DNA of 52,717 bases. It comes from an uncultured Sutterella sp. (GTDB lineage Bacteria; Pseudomonadota; Gammaproteobacteria; Burkholderiales; Burkholderiaceae_F). Positions 15,669 through 24,038 of this stretch are shown one piece after another; the first letter of the stretch is position 1; every line of letters begins with the position of its first letter. The stretch covers positions 1 to 52,717 of the forward strand of contig CABQGK010000015.1 of the NCBI GenBank assembly GCA_902463725.1, given 5' to 3'. The notes beneath the pieces were generated by a model. The model had not been told where the DNA came from. It saw nothing but the letters and a program-made list of their open reading frames with translations, and searched no databases. The translations under genes were made by a program, and so were the position numbers.

Positions 15669-16678
15669 TAGTGATAGCCCTCTTTGATCCAGCGTGCTAC
15701 ATCTAGTGCGCAGTACGTGAGAATACCGTCAGCGCCAGCGCGCTTGAAGCAGACCATGGTTTCAAAGGTGATCTTCTTCTCGTCAATAGCGCCCGCGGCG
15801 GCAGCGAATTTGATCATGGCATATTCGCCCGAGACGTGATAGGCAAAGGTCGGGGCTTTGAATTCTTCTTTGACACGCCAAAGCACATCGAGATAGGGGA
15901 CACCAGGCTTGACCATGACCATGTCTGCGCCTTCAGCGAGGTCGAGACCGACTTCCCAAAGCGCTTCATTGCCATTGGCAGGATCCTGCTGATAGACAGC
16001 CTTGTTGGATTTTCCGAGGTTCCCCGCGCTACCCACAGCGTCACGGAACGGACCGTAGTAGGAGGACGCATACTTGGCTGAGTAGGCCATAATGCGCGTA
16101 TGGATCAGCCCTTCCTTTTCGAGCGCTTCACGGATGACGCCGATACGGCCGTCCATCATATCGGAGGGTGCGACGACGTCTGCACCTGCATGAGCGTGGC
16201 AGAGAGCCTGCTTGACGAGCATTTCGATGGTTTCTTCATTGAGGATGTAGCCCGTCTCATCAATGAGACCATCCTGACCATGCGTGGTGTAGGGGTCAAG
16301 AGCCACGTCCGTCATGACGCCGAGTTCAGGATAGGCCGCTTTCAGCGCCTTGATGGTGCGAGGAATCAGGCCGTTGGGGTTGGCAGCTTCCGAGCCATCT
16401 GCGGTTTTGAGATCGTTTTCAATATGCGGAAAGAGCGCGATCATAGGAATGCCGAGTTCCACACATTCACCGGCGACTTTCAGTAGTTCGTCGATCGTTA
16501 AACGCTCCACACCAGGCATCGTCGGGATGGGCTCGCGCTGGTGCTCGCCTTCCATCACGAAGACCGGCAAGATCAGGTCGTTGGGTGTGACCACGTTCTC
16601 ACGCATTAGGCGGCGGGAGAAATCATCATGACGCATGCGGCGCATGCGAACGCTAGGATAAGCACCAAGAGTCTGCAT
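15665..16678 (-). CDS. hemB: Porphobilinogen synthase (delta-aminolevulinate dehydratase)
   Basis: 337 aa; condenses two 5-aminolevulinate molecules to porphobilinogen in haem synthesis. The Schiff-base lysine is K257 (MVMVKPGVPYLD) and the second active-site lysine K202 (YSAKYASSYYGPFRDA). The metal region at 124-137 reads DVALDPYTTHGQDG: the three cysteines of zinc-dependent enzymes are replaced, so this is the magnesium type. It follows engB by 67 bases. hemA is encoded about 27 kb to the right in this window. Confidence 0.96.
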   Translation of the reverse strand: MQTLGAYPSVRMRRMRHDDFSRRLMRENVVTPNDLILPVFVMEGEHQREPIPTMPGVERLTIDELLKVAGECVELGIPMIALFPHIENDLKTADGSEAANPNGLIPRTIKALKAAYPELGVMTDVALDPYTTHGQDGLIDETGYILNEETIEMLVKQALCHAHAGADVVAPSDMMDGRIGVIREALEKEGLIHTRIMAYSAKYASSYYGPFRDAVGSAGNLGKSNKAVYQQDPANGNEALWEVGLDLAEGADMVMVKPGVPYLDVLWRVKEEFKAPTFAYHVSGEYAMIKFAAAAGAIDEKKITFETMVCFKRAGADGILTYCALDVARWIKEGYHY

Positions 16679-16745
16679 TTGAACAAGTTCCTTTCTATCG
16701 ATTTGGCTACAGAGCAGGGCACGCCACTCTGTTAACCACGTTACT

Positions 16746-17393
16746 TTAGCGCGAAGCGCTTTCGCTAGGATTAACGCCTAGCCAGTTGAGCAGGACATCC
16801 TGCAGTTGAGCAACGCCCTCTTTCTTTAAGCCCGAGAAGAGCTGCACAGAGACATGTGTCCCAGTGGCTTGTGCTCGTGCTTGAGCAAGACGTAGTGTGG
16901 TGCGTCGCTCGCTGTTTTTGAGCTGATCGGCCTTATTGAGGAGCCAGTGCATACGGACTTCAGGCCGTTCCTGCATAAAGCTGATGAGCCATTCATCGGT
17001 GGGCATGAAAGGACGTCTAGCGTCCATGACGATCACGAGCCCTGTCATGGCGGAGCGCTGAGCGATATAACCACCTACGAGCGCCGACCAACTTTTACGG
17101 GTATCTTCGCTTGCTTTGGCAAAGCCGTAACCTGGCAGATCAACGAGGTAGCCAACGTCACGCGAGACGCGACTTTCGTCCTTCATGCTCACGCCGAAGA
17201 AGTTGATGAGCTGCGTGCGCCCAGGCGTCTTACTCGCAAAGGCGAGTCGTGTTTTACGTGTCAGCACATTGATGCTGGTGGACTTGCCTGCGTTGGAGCG
17301 ACCCGCAAAGGCGATCTCGGGGACCGTTTCTTCGGGAAGACCACTTAATTTGGCCGCTGAAATGACAAAACGGGCGGTGTCGAAAATACTCAA
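16746..17393 (-). CDS. engB: Ribosome biogenesis GTPase EngB/YihA
   Basis: 215 aa GTPase required for 50S subunit maturation. All G motifs are visible: GRSNAGKST (P-loop, near residue 30), TPGRTQ, DLPGYG, LNKADQ and a final SGLKKEG. In Burkholderia I recall this gene next to cytochrome c and ResB/ResC genes; here guaC is upstream instead. It probably shares transcription with hemB, since no terminator separates them. Confidence 0.95.
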   Translation of the reverse strand: MSIFDTARFVISAAKLSGLPEETVPEIAFAGRSNAGKSTSINVLTRKTRLAFASKTPGRTQLINFFGVSMKDESRVSRDVGYLVDLPGYGFAKASEDTRKSWSALVGGYIAQRSAMTGLVIVMDARRPFMPTDEWLISFMQERPEVRMHWLLNKADQLKNSERRTTLRLAQARAQATGTHVSVQLFSGLKKEGVAQLQDVLLNWLGVNPSESASR

Positions 17394-17458
17394 GGTAACC
17401 TCATCGGCATCGAGAATTAATAGAAATTGCTTAGATTGTAGCCCATTGGGCTCGCTAC

Positions 17459-17495
17459 AGAAAGCAAGCCCCGCAGAACGTATGTCTTGCGGGGC
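17459..17495 (-). terminator. guaC terminator
   Basis: On the minus strand GCCCCGCA (17495-17488) pairs with TGCGGGGC (17475-17468), a perfect 8-bp stem with a 12-base loop, followed by TTGCTTTCT. Confidence 0.75.
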
Positions 17496-17523
17496 GGGCA
17501 GGAGAGCTGTGCCTTAAGCTGGC

Positions 17524-18567
17524 TTAGGGAGCTTTACCAAACACTTCGTTGAGCTGCATGCTCACGCGCACAAAGGTTGTGCGCATGGTGAGCTCCTTCA
17601 AGCGTTTTGCGCCGACATACGTACAGGCACTGCGTACGCCGCCAAGAATGTCCTGCAGGGTGTTTTCCACAGGGCCACGCGCTGGGATCAGCACCGTCTT
17701 GCCTTCTGCCGCACGGTAGCTTGCCACGCCGCCAGCATACTTATCCATCGCATCGCGGCTGCTCATGCCGTAGAACTTCTTGAAGCGCTTGCCGTTTTGC
17801 TCAACCGTTTCGCCGCCCGCTTCGTCGTGGCCAGCGAGCATGCCTCCGAGCATGACGAAATCGGCACCGCCACCAAAAGCCTTAGCAATGTCACCTGGCA
17901 CCGTACAGCCACCGTCAGCACAGATGCGTCCTCCCAAGCCGTGGGCAGCATCCGCACATTCGATAATGGCGGAGAGTTGTGGGTAGCCCACGCCTGTCAT
18001 TTTGCGCGTTGTGCAGACGCTCCCAGGACCGATGCCGACCTTGACGATATCGGCGCCAGCGAGTAACAACTCTTCGGTCATATCGCCCGTGACAACGTTA
18101 CCTGCCATGATTACGAGCGAGGGATAGGTGTGACGAACCTTTTTGATGAATTCCACAAAGCTCTCGGTGTAGCCATTGGCAACGTCGATGCAAACGTATT
18201 GGATGGCCTCTGGGGCGCGCGTCATCACTTCTTGGAACTTGGCCCAGTCCCCGTCTCCAATACCGAGCGAATAGAAGGCATTGGACTTTGCCTGCAGGGC
18301 ACCGAAGAATTCAACGTACTGCTCGACGCCGTAGTGCTTGTGCAGCGCTACGCTAAGCCCATGACGTCCGAGGGCTTGAGCCATCTCGAAAGTCCCTGTG
18401 GTGTCCATGTTTGCTGCGATGATGGGAATGCCGTGATAGGCAACGGGCGAGTGGAGGAATTTGAACTCGCGAGTAATGTCGACTTCACTACGGCTCGAGA
18501 GCGTGGAGCGCTTCGGGCGAATAAGAACATCTTTGAAGTCGAGTTTGACGGTATTTTCAATATGCAT
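17524..18567 (-). CDS. guaC: GMP reductase
   Basis: 347 aa, the length of the E. coli enzyme. It reduces GMP to IMP with NADPH, returning guanine nucleotides to the common purine pool. The catalytic cysteine is C185 in GIGPGSVCTTRKMTGVGYPQ. IMPDH-type CBS domains are absent, which separates it from GuaB. It has its own terminator and a leader of at least 190 bases with two alternative hairpins over the start region. Its place between engB and lysA is unusual compared with what I recall of Burkholderia. Confidence 0.95.
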   Translation of the reverse strand: MHIENTVKLDFKDVLIRPKRSTLSSRSEVDITREFKFLHSPVAYHGIPIIAANMDTTGTFEMAQALGRHGLSVALHKHYGVEQYVEFFGALQAKSNAFYSLGIGDGDWAKFQEVMTRAPEAIQYVCIDVANGYTESFVEFIKKVRHTYPSLVIMAGNVVTGDMTEELLLAGADIVKVGIGPGSVCTTRKMTGVGYPQLSAIIECADAAHGLGGRICADGGCTVPGDIAKAFGGGADFVMLGGMLAGHDEAGGETVEQNGKRFKKFYGMSSRDAMDKYAGGVASYRAAEGKTVLIPARGPVENTLQDILGGVRSACTYVGAKRLKELTMRTTFVRVSMQLNEVFGKAP

Positions 18568-18573
18568 GGCTAT

Positions 18574-18620
18574 ATCCCTGTTAGAGGGATTCCGCTTCAG
18601 CGCTCGCTAGTGGGGAATCC
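18574..18620 (-). promoter_or_regulatory. guaC: Alternative hairpins over the guaC ribosome-binding site
   Basis: On the minus strand, ATCCCT (18590-18585) can pair with AGGGAT (18579-18574), burying the presumed AGGGA ribosome-binding site that ends 8 bases before the ATG. The same left arm can instead join an upstream partner: GGATTCC (18620-18614) pairs perfectly with GGAATCC (18593-18587). The two stems share 18587-18590 and exclude each other. Confidence 0.45.
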
Positions 18621-18752
18621 TGAACGGAGGAGTGTGGAAGGCGGGAGGCATCCGCAACCACGTTGAAATCTGCTCACATGGAGCACGTCCCATGGTGTTT
18701 CTTTGCGAAGCGGCGTATTTATGCTCCCGTCTTGGGGACGGGCGACGCGCAC

Positions 18753-18795
18753 AAAAAAACGCCGGTTGAGGAGCCCCTGCTCCTCAATCGACGTT
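18753..18795 (-). terminator. lysA terminator
   Basis: On the minus strand a 9-bp stem TTGAGGAGC/GCTCCTCAA with a 4-base loop extends, with two mismatches, to AACG/CGTT at the base and is followed by a T run (18759-18753). Confidence 0.85.
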
Positions 18796-18864
18796 GACTA
18801 AGTGTAATGCGGAAAGCTTGATCGCCGCAAGCGAATTGCGGCGGAAAGTTGACTTGCGGTGCTC

Positions 18865-20163
18865 TCAGGGCGAGAGCACGCTAGTGTCGAGCAGTTGATC
18901 GCCAGCGACAATATCCTCAAAGCGCTCACGTGCGCGTAGCACGTGCACGTGGCTTCCATCGACGAGCAACTCGACGGGTAATGCCCGCGAATTGTAGCGA
19001 CTTGCCATACTGGCGCCATAGGCGCCCGCGTCTCGCACTGCGAGCACGTCGCCAGCGGTGACGGCGAGCGCTCGCTCTTTTCCCAGGAAATCGGAGCTCT
19101 CGCAGACAGGGCCGACCACATCGAGCACCGTGCATTCTGCGCCTGCGCGCTCAACGAGCGGTTCGATACCCATCCAAGCGCTGTAGAGAGCTGGGCGGAT
19201 TAGATCATTCATGCCCGCATCGACTACGGCAAAGCGGCGCGTGCCGTTATCCTTTAGGTACTGGACTTCGGTGAGCAGTACGCCAGCGGTGCCCACGATC
19301 GAGCGGCCAGGCTCGACCATAATGGCGGTATCTGTGAAGCCTGCTTGTGCCAATTTTTCCACCACGGGACAGAGAAAGGTGCTCACCTCTGGGGCGCAAT
19401 CCGTGGGCTCATATGCAATGCCGTATCCCCCGCCGATATCGATGTGTTCAAGCGCAATGCCGTCGCGGCTGAGGCGCTGCATGAGCTCAATGAGCTTTTC
19501 CGCGGCAAGCGTGTGGGGAGCAGCATCGAGTAGCTGACTGCCAATGTGTGCGTCGATACCGACCGCTTTGAGATGAGGATCTTTCGCAGCACGCAGGTAA
19601 AGCGCTTCAGCAGTCTCGATGGGGATGCCGAATTTGTTTTGTTTGAGTCCCGTGGAGATGTAGGGGTGGGTTTGTGCATCCACGTCTGGGTTGCAACGGA
19701 TTGAAAAGCGCGCAATCACTTCGGCTTCTTTCGCAAGCGCTGCTAGACGCTCGAGCTCAGCGGCGCTTTCAACATTAAAGCAACCGATGCCCATTCGCAG
19801 GGCATAGCGAATTTCATCAGCGGTTTTCCCGACCCCAGAGAAGACAATCTTCTCGGATGGAATGCCAGCGCGCAGTGCGCGTGCAATTTCCCCAGCGCTT
19901 ACGGTATCGGCGCCGTGTCCACGCGCAGCGACAAGTTGGAGAATGCCTGCTGCAGGGTTGGCTTTGACGGCGTAGCGAATATCGGCCTTGACACCAGCGA
20001 GCGCTCGCTCAAAGCGTTGGAGATTCTCTTCGATGCCTCGGCGCGAATACACGTAGCTCGGCGTGCCCCAAGTACGGGCTATCTCGAGGAGTTCTACCTC
20101 CTCACAAAAGAGGGAGCCATTTCGGCGTGAGAACGCATCAACGGCAACGGCGGCATGGTTCAT
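18865..20163 (-). CDS. lysA: Diaminopimelate decarboxylase
   Basis: 432 aa PLP enzyme of fold type III that converts meso-diaminopimelate to L-lysine, the last step of lysine synthesis. The PLP lysine is K67 (RYAVKANP), the glycine-rich phosphate site is HIDIGGGYGI, and the active-site cysteine lies in GPVCESSDFLG. It starts 40 bases after lptM, so the two are likely one operon. A clear terminator follows. Confidence 0.96.
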   Translation of the reverse strand: MNHAAVAVDAFSRRNGSLFCEEVELLEIARTWGTPSYVYSRRGIEENLQRFERALAGVKADIRYAVKANPAAGILQLVAARGHGADTVSAGEIARALRAGIPSEKIVFSGVGKTADEIRYALRMGIGCFNVESAAELERLAALAKEAEVIARFSIRCNPDVDAQTHPYISTGLKQNKFGIPIETAEALYLRAAKDPHLKAVGIDAHIGSQLLDAAPHTLAAEKLIELMQRLSRDGIALEHIDIGGGYGIAYEPTDCAPEVSTFLCPVVEKLAQAGFTDTAIMVEPGRSIVGTAGVLLTEVQYLKDNGTRRFAVVDAGMNDLIRPALYSAWMGIEPLVERAGAECTVLDVVGPVCESSDFLGKERALAVTAGDVLAVRDAGAYGASMASRYNSRALPVELLVDGSHVHVLRARERFEDIVAGDQLLDTSVLSP

Positions 20164-20203
20164 GGTGCTGTTCCAAAGCGGGCGCTCGCGAGAGCGTAGC
20201 GCA

Positions 20204-20320
20204 TTAAAATGAAGAGATCGATGTTTGTGGGGGCAGGGTAAGCGGCCCTTTTAGCCCACAGCCCGAGAGCCCCAAACAGAGTGAGGCGATAACGCCAGCT
20301 AAAACCACTTTGCGCAACAT
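20204..20320 (-). CDS. lptM: LPS translocon maturation lipoprotein LptM (YifL)
   Basis: 38 aa. The translation starts MLRKVVLAGVIASL and has the lipobox LSGC with the lipidated cysteine at residue 21, followed by GLKGPLTLP, the conserved hallmark of LptM. In E. coli this lipoprotein helps assemble and oxidise the LptD/LptE outer-membrane LPS translocon. The ribosome-binding site AAAGGA is shared, in mirror image, with cyaY 15 bases away. The lptM-lysA and cyaY neighbourhood is typical of proteobacteria. Confidence 0.88.
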   Translation of the reverse strand: MLRKVVLAGVIASLCLGLSGCGLKGPLTLPPQTSISSF

Positions 20321-20331
20321 AAGGAATCCTT
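20321..20331. promoter_or_regulatory. Shared ribosome-binding palindrome of lptM and cyaY
   Basis: AAGGA-A-TCCTT is an 11-base inverted repeat. Read on the plus strand it supplies AAGGA to cyaY (start 20336); on the minus strand it supplies AAGGA to lptM (start 20320). The two start codons are only 15 bases apart, so each promoter must lie inside the other gene. Confidence 0.6.
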
Positions 20332-20335
20332 TCAA

Positions 20336-20650
20336 ATGAATGACGATACAGAATTTTTAACGCTCGCCGACGCCAAGCTCGAGGCGCTCGAAGAGCAGCT
20401 CGCCGAGACGTGCGATGAACTGAGTACGTTACGTAACGGCAATGTTCTCAATCTCGACCTGGACGACGGCCAGCAAATAGTGATCAACATACAGACACCG
20501 ATGCATGAGATTTGGCTTGCCTCGCGTTTTGGTGGCTTACATTTCCGCTATACCGATGGCGAGTGGCGCGATACGCGTAGCGATCGGTCCTTAGAAGCTG
20601 TGCTCACCGAGGTGCTTGCCAAACTTGGCATCGATGTCTCACTCGCATAA
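20336..20650 (+). CDS. cyaY: Iron-sulfur cluster assembly protein CyaY (frataxin)
   Basis: 104 aa, the bacterial frataxin, which binds iron and tunes IscS activity in Fe-S cluster assembly. The frataxin beta-sheet segments are visible: GQQIVINIQTP followed by HEIWLASRFGGLHFRY. The N-terminal helix is acidic (DDTEFLTLADAKLEALEEQL), as expected for iron binding. Divergent from lptM-lysA. Confidence 0.9.
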   Translation: MNDDTEFLTLADAKLEALEEQLAETCDELSTLRNGNVLNLDLDDGQQIVINIQTPMHEIWLASRFGGLHFRYTDGEWRDTRSDRSLEAVLTEVLAKLGIDVSLA

Positions 20651-20702
20651 TAATTGCAGAGTTTAGCGGGTTACTAGGCACTTTTCTCTGCAGCAACGTA
20701 CA

Positions 20703-20740
20703 AAAGAGGCGGGTTCCTTGATGAAGGAGTCCGCCTCTTT
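20703..20740. terminator. Bidirectional terminator cyaY/mrcA
   Basis: AAAGAGGCGG (20703-20712) pairs with CCGCCTCTTT (20731-20740), and TTCCTT/AAGGA inside closes a 4-base loop. The A and T ends suit both strands; it lies between convergent genes. Confidence 0.8.
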
Positions 20741-20750
20741 GGATTATGTC

Positions 20751-23135
20751 TTAGAAGATCTGGTCTCGAATGATCTCATGCGTGGACTTATCAAACGTGC
20801 TCTGTCCATCGTCATAGGTTGTGATGGGAGCACCGCCAACAGGATCTTTGTAGAAGATTTCCCCGCCCTGCTCGACAATGCTGTCAGGACGAAGGCGAGT
20901 GTACTCACTTTGCCCCTGTAGCGCGTTACGCATGAACTCAATCCAAATCGGCAACGCGAGTCCGCCGCCCGTTTCACGAGAGCCAAGAGGTTTTGGCGTA
21001 TCGTAGCCCATCCAAGCAACGCCGACGAGATTGCCGCCAAAACCACAGAACCATGCGTCGTGCGCGTCGTTACTGGTGCCTGTTTTGCCTGCGAGGTCTT
21101 GACGCTTCAGTTCTCGTGTGGCGCGTGCGGCCGTGCCGCGTACAGCGACGCCATGCAAAAGGCTGAACATGGTGTAAGCGTTTCGGTCAGAGATGACGCG
21201 GATCGCTTCGTCACCCGCGGTGCGGTTGGTCGCGCGCATGAGTGTACGGCCGTCCACGTCAGTGACGCGTTCGATCAGATAGGGCTGGACGCGGTAGCCG
21301 CCATTGGCAAAGACTGCGTAGGCACCCATCATCTGCCAAGGGGTCACACTACCCGCGCCGAGCGCCATCGGTAGTACGGCGGGATGTTTGTCTGCGGTAA
21401 AGCCAAACTTCTGAATGTACTGTTGTGCATAAAGCGGTGTGATCGCTTGCAGAACGCGCACGCTCACAAGGTTCTTTGACTTCTCAAGGGCCGTTCGCAG
21501 CGGCATTGGCCCGTCATAGCGCTTGTCATAGTTGTGCGGTTCCCAGAGTTTGTTGCCCGTGAGTTTGGGGTCAATCATAAAGGGCGCGTCATTGACTATG
21601 GTCGCGGGAGTAAAGCCTTTTTCAAGTGCCGCAGAATAGATAAAGGGCTTAAAGGAGGAGCCCGGCTGACGCCATGCTTGGGTCACATGGTTAAACATGT
21701 TTAGGTTAAAGTCAAAGCCGCCTACGAGCGCTTTGACGGCGCCCGTGTTGAAGTCTGCAGCCACAAAGGCGGTTTCCACTTGAGGAACTTGTGCAAGTGT
21801 CCAGTCTCCTGTCTTGGTGTTTTTCATCACGCGAACAATGGAGCCAGGGACAATGGGGTTCTTCTGGGCGTTTTTGCCAAGGTAGCGACGGCCAAACTTG
21901 AGGCTGTCAGCATCGAGAGCAACGTCGTTCGTTGCAGAGAGGGCTACACGGATGGCATTGGGAGCGGCCTCTAGCACAACGCCTGGCACCATGAAGGGGG
22001 AGCTCGCCGTTTTACTGAGTGCGGTTTTAATCGCCTTGGCTCGTGTTTCCGGGTTGCTGATGTCAACAAAGCCCTCAGGACCGCGGTAGCCGTACTTACG
22101 GTCATAGGCGATTAAATTACGGCGTACGGCTTCGACGGCCGCCATTTGCTCTTCTGAGTTGATGGTGGTGTAGACGTTAATGCCACGCGAGTACGTTTCA
22201 TCCTTGAAGATGTCGTAGACGAGCATGCGAGCAAGCTCTGCGGCATAGTGCGCAGCCACGCGGTTGGGGTTGTCCGCGTTCGGATCGCTGAGAAGCTCTT
22301 CAGCGGTGGGGGTGCGGCGCGTGACGATTGGTGCCGCTTTTTCAGACTGGTAGGTGAGCTCGTCAATGTAGCCGAGCTCGTACATACGTCTGAGCACATA
22401 GTTCTTACGCATCTGCGCGCGACTCGGATTGACGATCGGGTTGTAGGCCGAGGGCGCAACAGGCAGCCCCGCCAACGTGGCTGCTTCGCCGACCGAGATC
22501 TTATCGAGCGGTCGACCAAAGTACGTCTTGGCGGCACTTTGGAAGCCGTAGGCACGCTGCCCCAAATAGATTTGGTTCATGTAGATCTCAAGGATCTCGT
22601 CCTTCGTGAGGGTGTGCTCGATTTTGAAGGACATGGCAATCTCATAGATCTTGCGGGTGTAGGTACGCTCCGAAGAGAGGAAGAAATTACGAGCGACCTG
22701 TTGAGTGATCGTCGACCCACCCTGTGAGCGGCGGCCACTGAGCAAGTTAGTGAGCGCGGCGCGAACAATACCCGAAATCTCAATGCCTGGGTGCTCATAG
22801 AAACCATCGTCTTCGGCAGCCAAAATGGCCTTTTTGACGTGGTCTGGCACATCCTTGAGGTGAATGAAGTCGCGACGCTCTTCTCCGAATTCACCAATGA
22901 GTTTGCCATCGGCACTCCAAACACGAAGTGGCACGCTAGGACGATAGTCCTGAAGCAGGTCCACAGGGGGAAGCCGGCGGTAAATCAGAGAGCCGACGAT
23001 CACTCCAATGAGCGCGGCGGCAATGATACCTGTCGTGAGCATGAGCACGGTCCATTTCAGCAGGGACCAGAGGCTAAAGCCGCCGCTCGAAGTGCTCTGG
23101 CGAGAGGATCTTGAGTTTTGAGAGGTTGAAGCCAC
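20751..23135 (-). CDS. mrcA: Penicillin-binding protein 1A
   Basis: Class A PBP that polymerises and cross-links peptidoglycan at the inner membrane. Numbered from the GTG at 23135 (794 aa): membrane anchor about 21-52; glycosyltransferase with E108 in EDDGFYEHPG and QGGSTITQQ; transpeptidase S493-x-x-K496 (SSFK), S553-K-N555 and K684-T-G686. The frame stays open 75 codons further upstream, but that extension is unlike any PBP and lacks a clear ribosome-binding site. The start chosen also lacks a strong one, so it is the least certain part. Confidence 0.93.
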   Translation of the reverse strand: MASTSQNSRSSRQSTSSGGFSLWSLLKWTVLMLTTGIIAAALIGVIVGSLIYRRLPPVDLLQDYRPSVPLRVWSADGKLIGEFGEERRDFIHLKDVPDHVKKAILAAEDDGFYEHPGIEISGIVRAALTNLLSGRRSQGGSTITQQVARNFFLSSERTYTRKIYEIAMSFKIEHTLTKDEILEIYMNQIYLGQRAYGFQSAAKTYFGRPLDKISVGEAATLAGLPVAPSAYNPIVNPSRAQMRKNYVLRRMYELGYIDELTYQSEKAAPIVTRRTPTAEELLSDPNADNPNRVAAHYAAELARMLVYDIFKDETYSRGINVYTTINSEEQMAAVEAVRRNLIAYDRKYGYRGPEGFVDISNPETRAKAIKTALSKTASSPFMVPGVVLEAAPNAIRVALSATNDVALDADSLKFGRRYLGKNAQKNPIVPGSIVRVMKNTKTGDWTLAQVPQVETAFVAADFNTGAVKALVGGFDFNLNMFNHVTQAWRQPGSSFKPFIYSAALEKGFTPATIVNDAPFMIDPKLTGNKLWEPHNYDKRYDGPMPLRTALEKSKNLVSVRVLQAITPLYAQQYIQKFGFTADKHPAVLPMALGAGSVTPWQMMGAYAVFANGGYRVQPYLIERVTDVDGRTLMRATNRTAGDEAIRVISDRNAYTMFSLLHGVAVRGTAARATRELKRQDLAGKTGTSNDAHDAWFCGFGGNLVGVAWMGYDTPKPLGSRETGGGLALPIWIEFMRNALQGQSEYTRLRPDSIVEQGGEIFYKDPVGGAPITTYDDGQSTFDKSTHEIIRDQIF

Positions 23136-23506
23136 GGAAGTATTCGTTGCAAAGATAAAGGAACAATTGGAGTCACAGGGCTCCGAGAATTTCCCGATTG
23201 TAGACGAGATGTGCACGCTCTGTGTAGGGAATCGCTCGGCTGAAGTATTGCAAATTACAGAGCAACTCAAGGGCGCAGTGCCTCGAGAGCGTCGGGTTTT
23301 GAGGATCTCGTTGTGTGATGCCTCGCCGCGCCTATTTCTCTCTGAGTGAGCTTGGCGCACATGCGGCTCTCGGCGCCTCGTCCAAATAAGAGGCGCTAGA
23401 CGTTGAAATGAGAAGTGAAGCGTCTGTAAACTCTGACACGCTTATTGACGCGTTGAAAAGGCGACTTTTCGGCACGGCGTTCGTTTTCGGGTAATAATTG
23501 TAAAAG

Positions 23507-23983
23507 ATGTCTGCAGCCATATTTGACTTCAAGATTCATGTCGGCGAAGAGTCGATCGACCTGCTCGAGCATGTGAACAATCGAGAGTATCTTCGATGGA
23601 TGGAAGAGGGGGCAGTGCAGCATGCTGCAGCCAACGGCTGGCCCTTTGATGCTCTTAAACGCATCAATGCGGCTTGGGTTGCACGGCAACACTGGATTGA
23701 ATATCTGAGGCCTGCGTTACTTGGGGAGGATTTGGTTCTTTATACCTGGGTGCAGAGCCTTAAGCGCTTTTCGTCTTTGCGGCGCTATGCGCTTAAGCGT
23801 GGCGATGAGGTTCTTATGGTCGGTGCAACGGAGTGGGTTTTTGTAGACTTTCAGCGACGTAAGCCCGCACCGATTCACGAGAGTGTGGTGGCGAGCTTTG
23901 AGCTTGTTGCGCCCGATTCGCCATTGCTTATTGAGCGTGGCATCCAACGCTTGGTGCGTTTTATGCCAAGCCCTGGGCTTTAA
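23507..23983 (+). CDS. Hotdog-fold acyl-CoA thioesterase (4HBT family)
   Basis: 158 aa. The N-terminal motif HVNNREYLRWMEEGA (about residues 22-36) is the 4HBT signature of YbgC/FadM-like thioesterases, which hydrolyse acyl-CoA. The substrate cannot be deduced. It lies 55 bases before mlaF with no terminator between them; a 5-bp hairpin CCCGC/GCGGG (24003-24021) sits in the spacer. It may be co-transcribed with the lipid-transport operon. Upstream, GCGCCTC/GAGGCGC (23373-23396) forms a hairpin in the divergent region with mrcA. Confidence 0.82.
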   Translation: MSAAIFDFKIHVGEESIDLLEHVNNREYLRWMEEGAVQHAAANGWPFDALKRINAAWVARQHWIEYLRPALLGEDLVLYTWVQSLKRFSSLRRYALKRGDEVLMVGATEWVFVDFQRRKPAPIHESVVASFELVAPDSPLLIERGIQRLVRFMPSPGL

Positions 23984-24038
23984 CGTCTGAGAGAGGATTA
24001 GCCCCCGCATTGGGTAGCGGGAGGAATTGTGGTGGATT

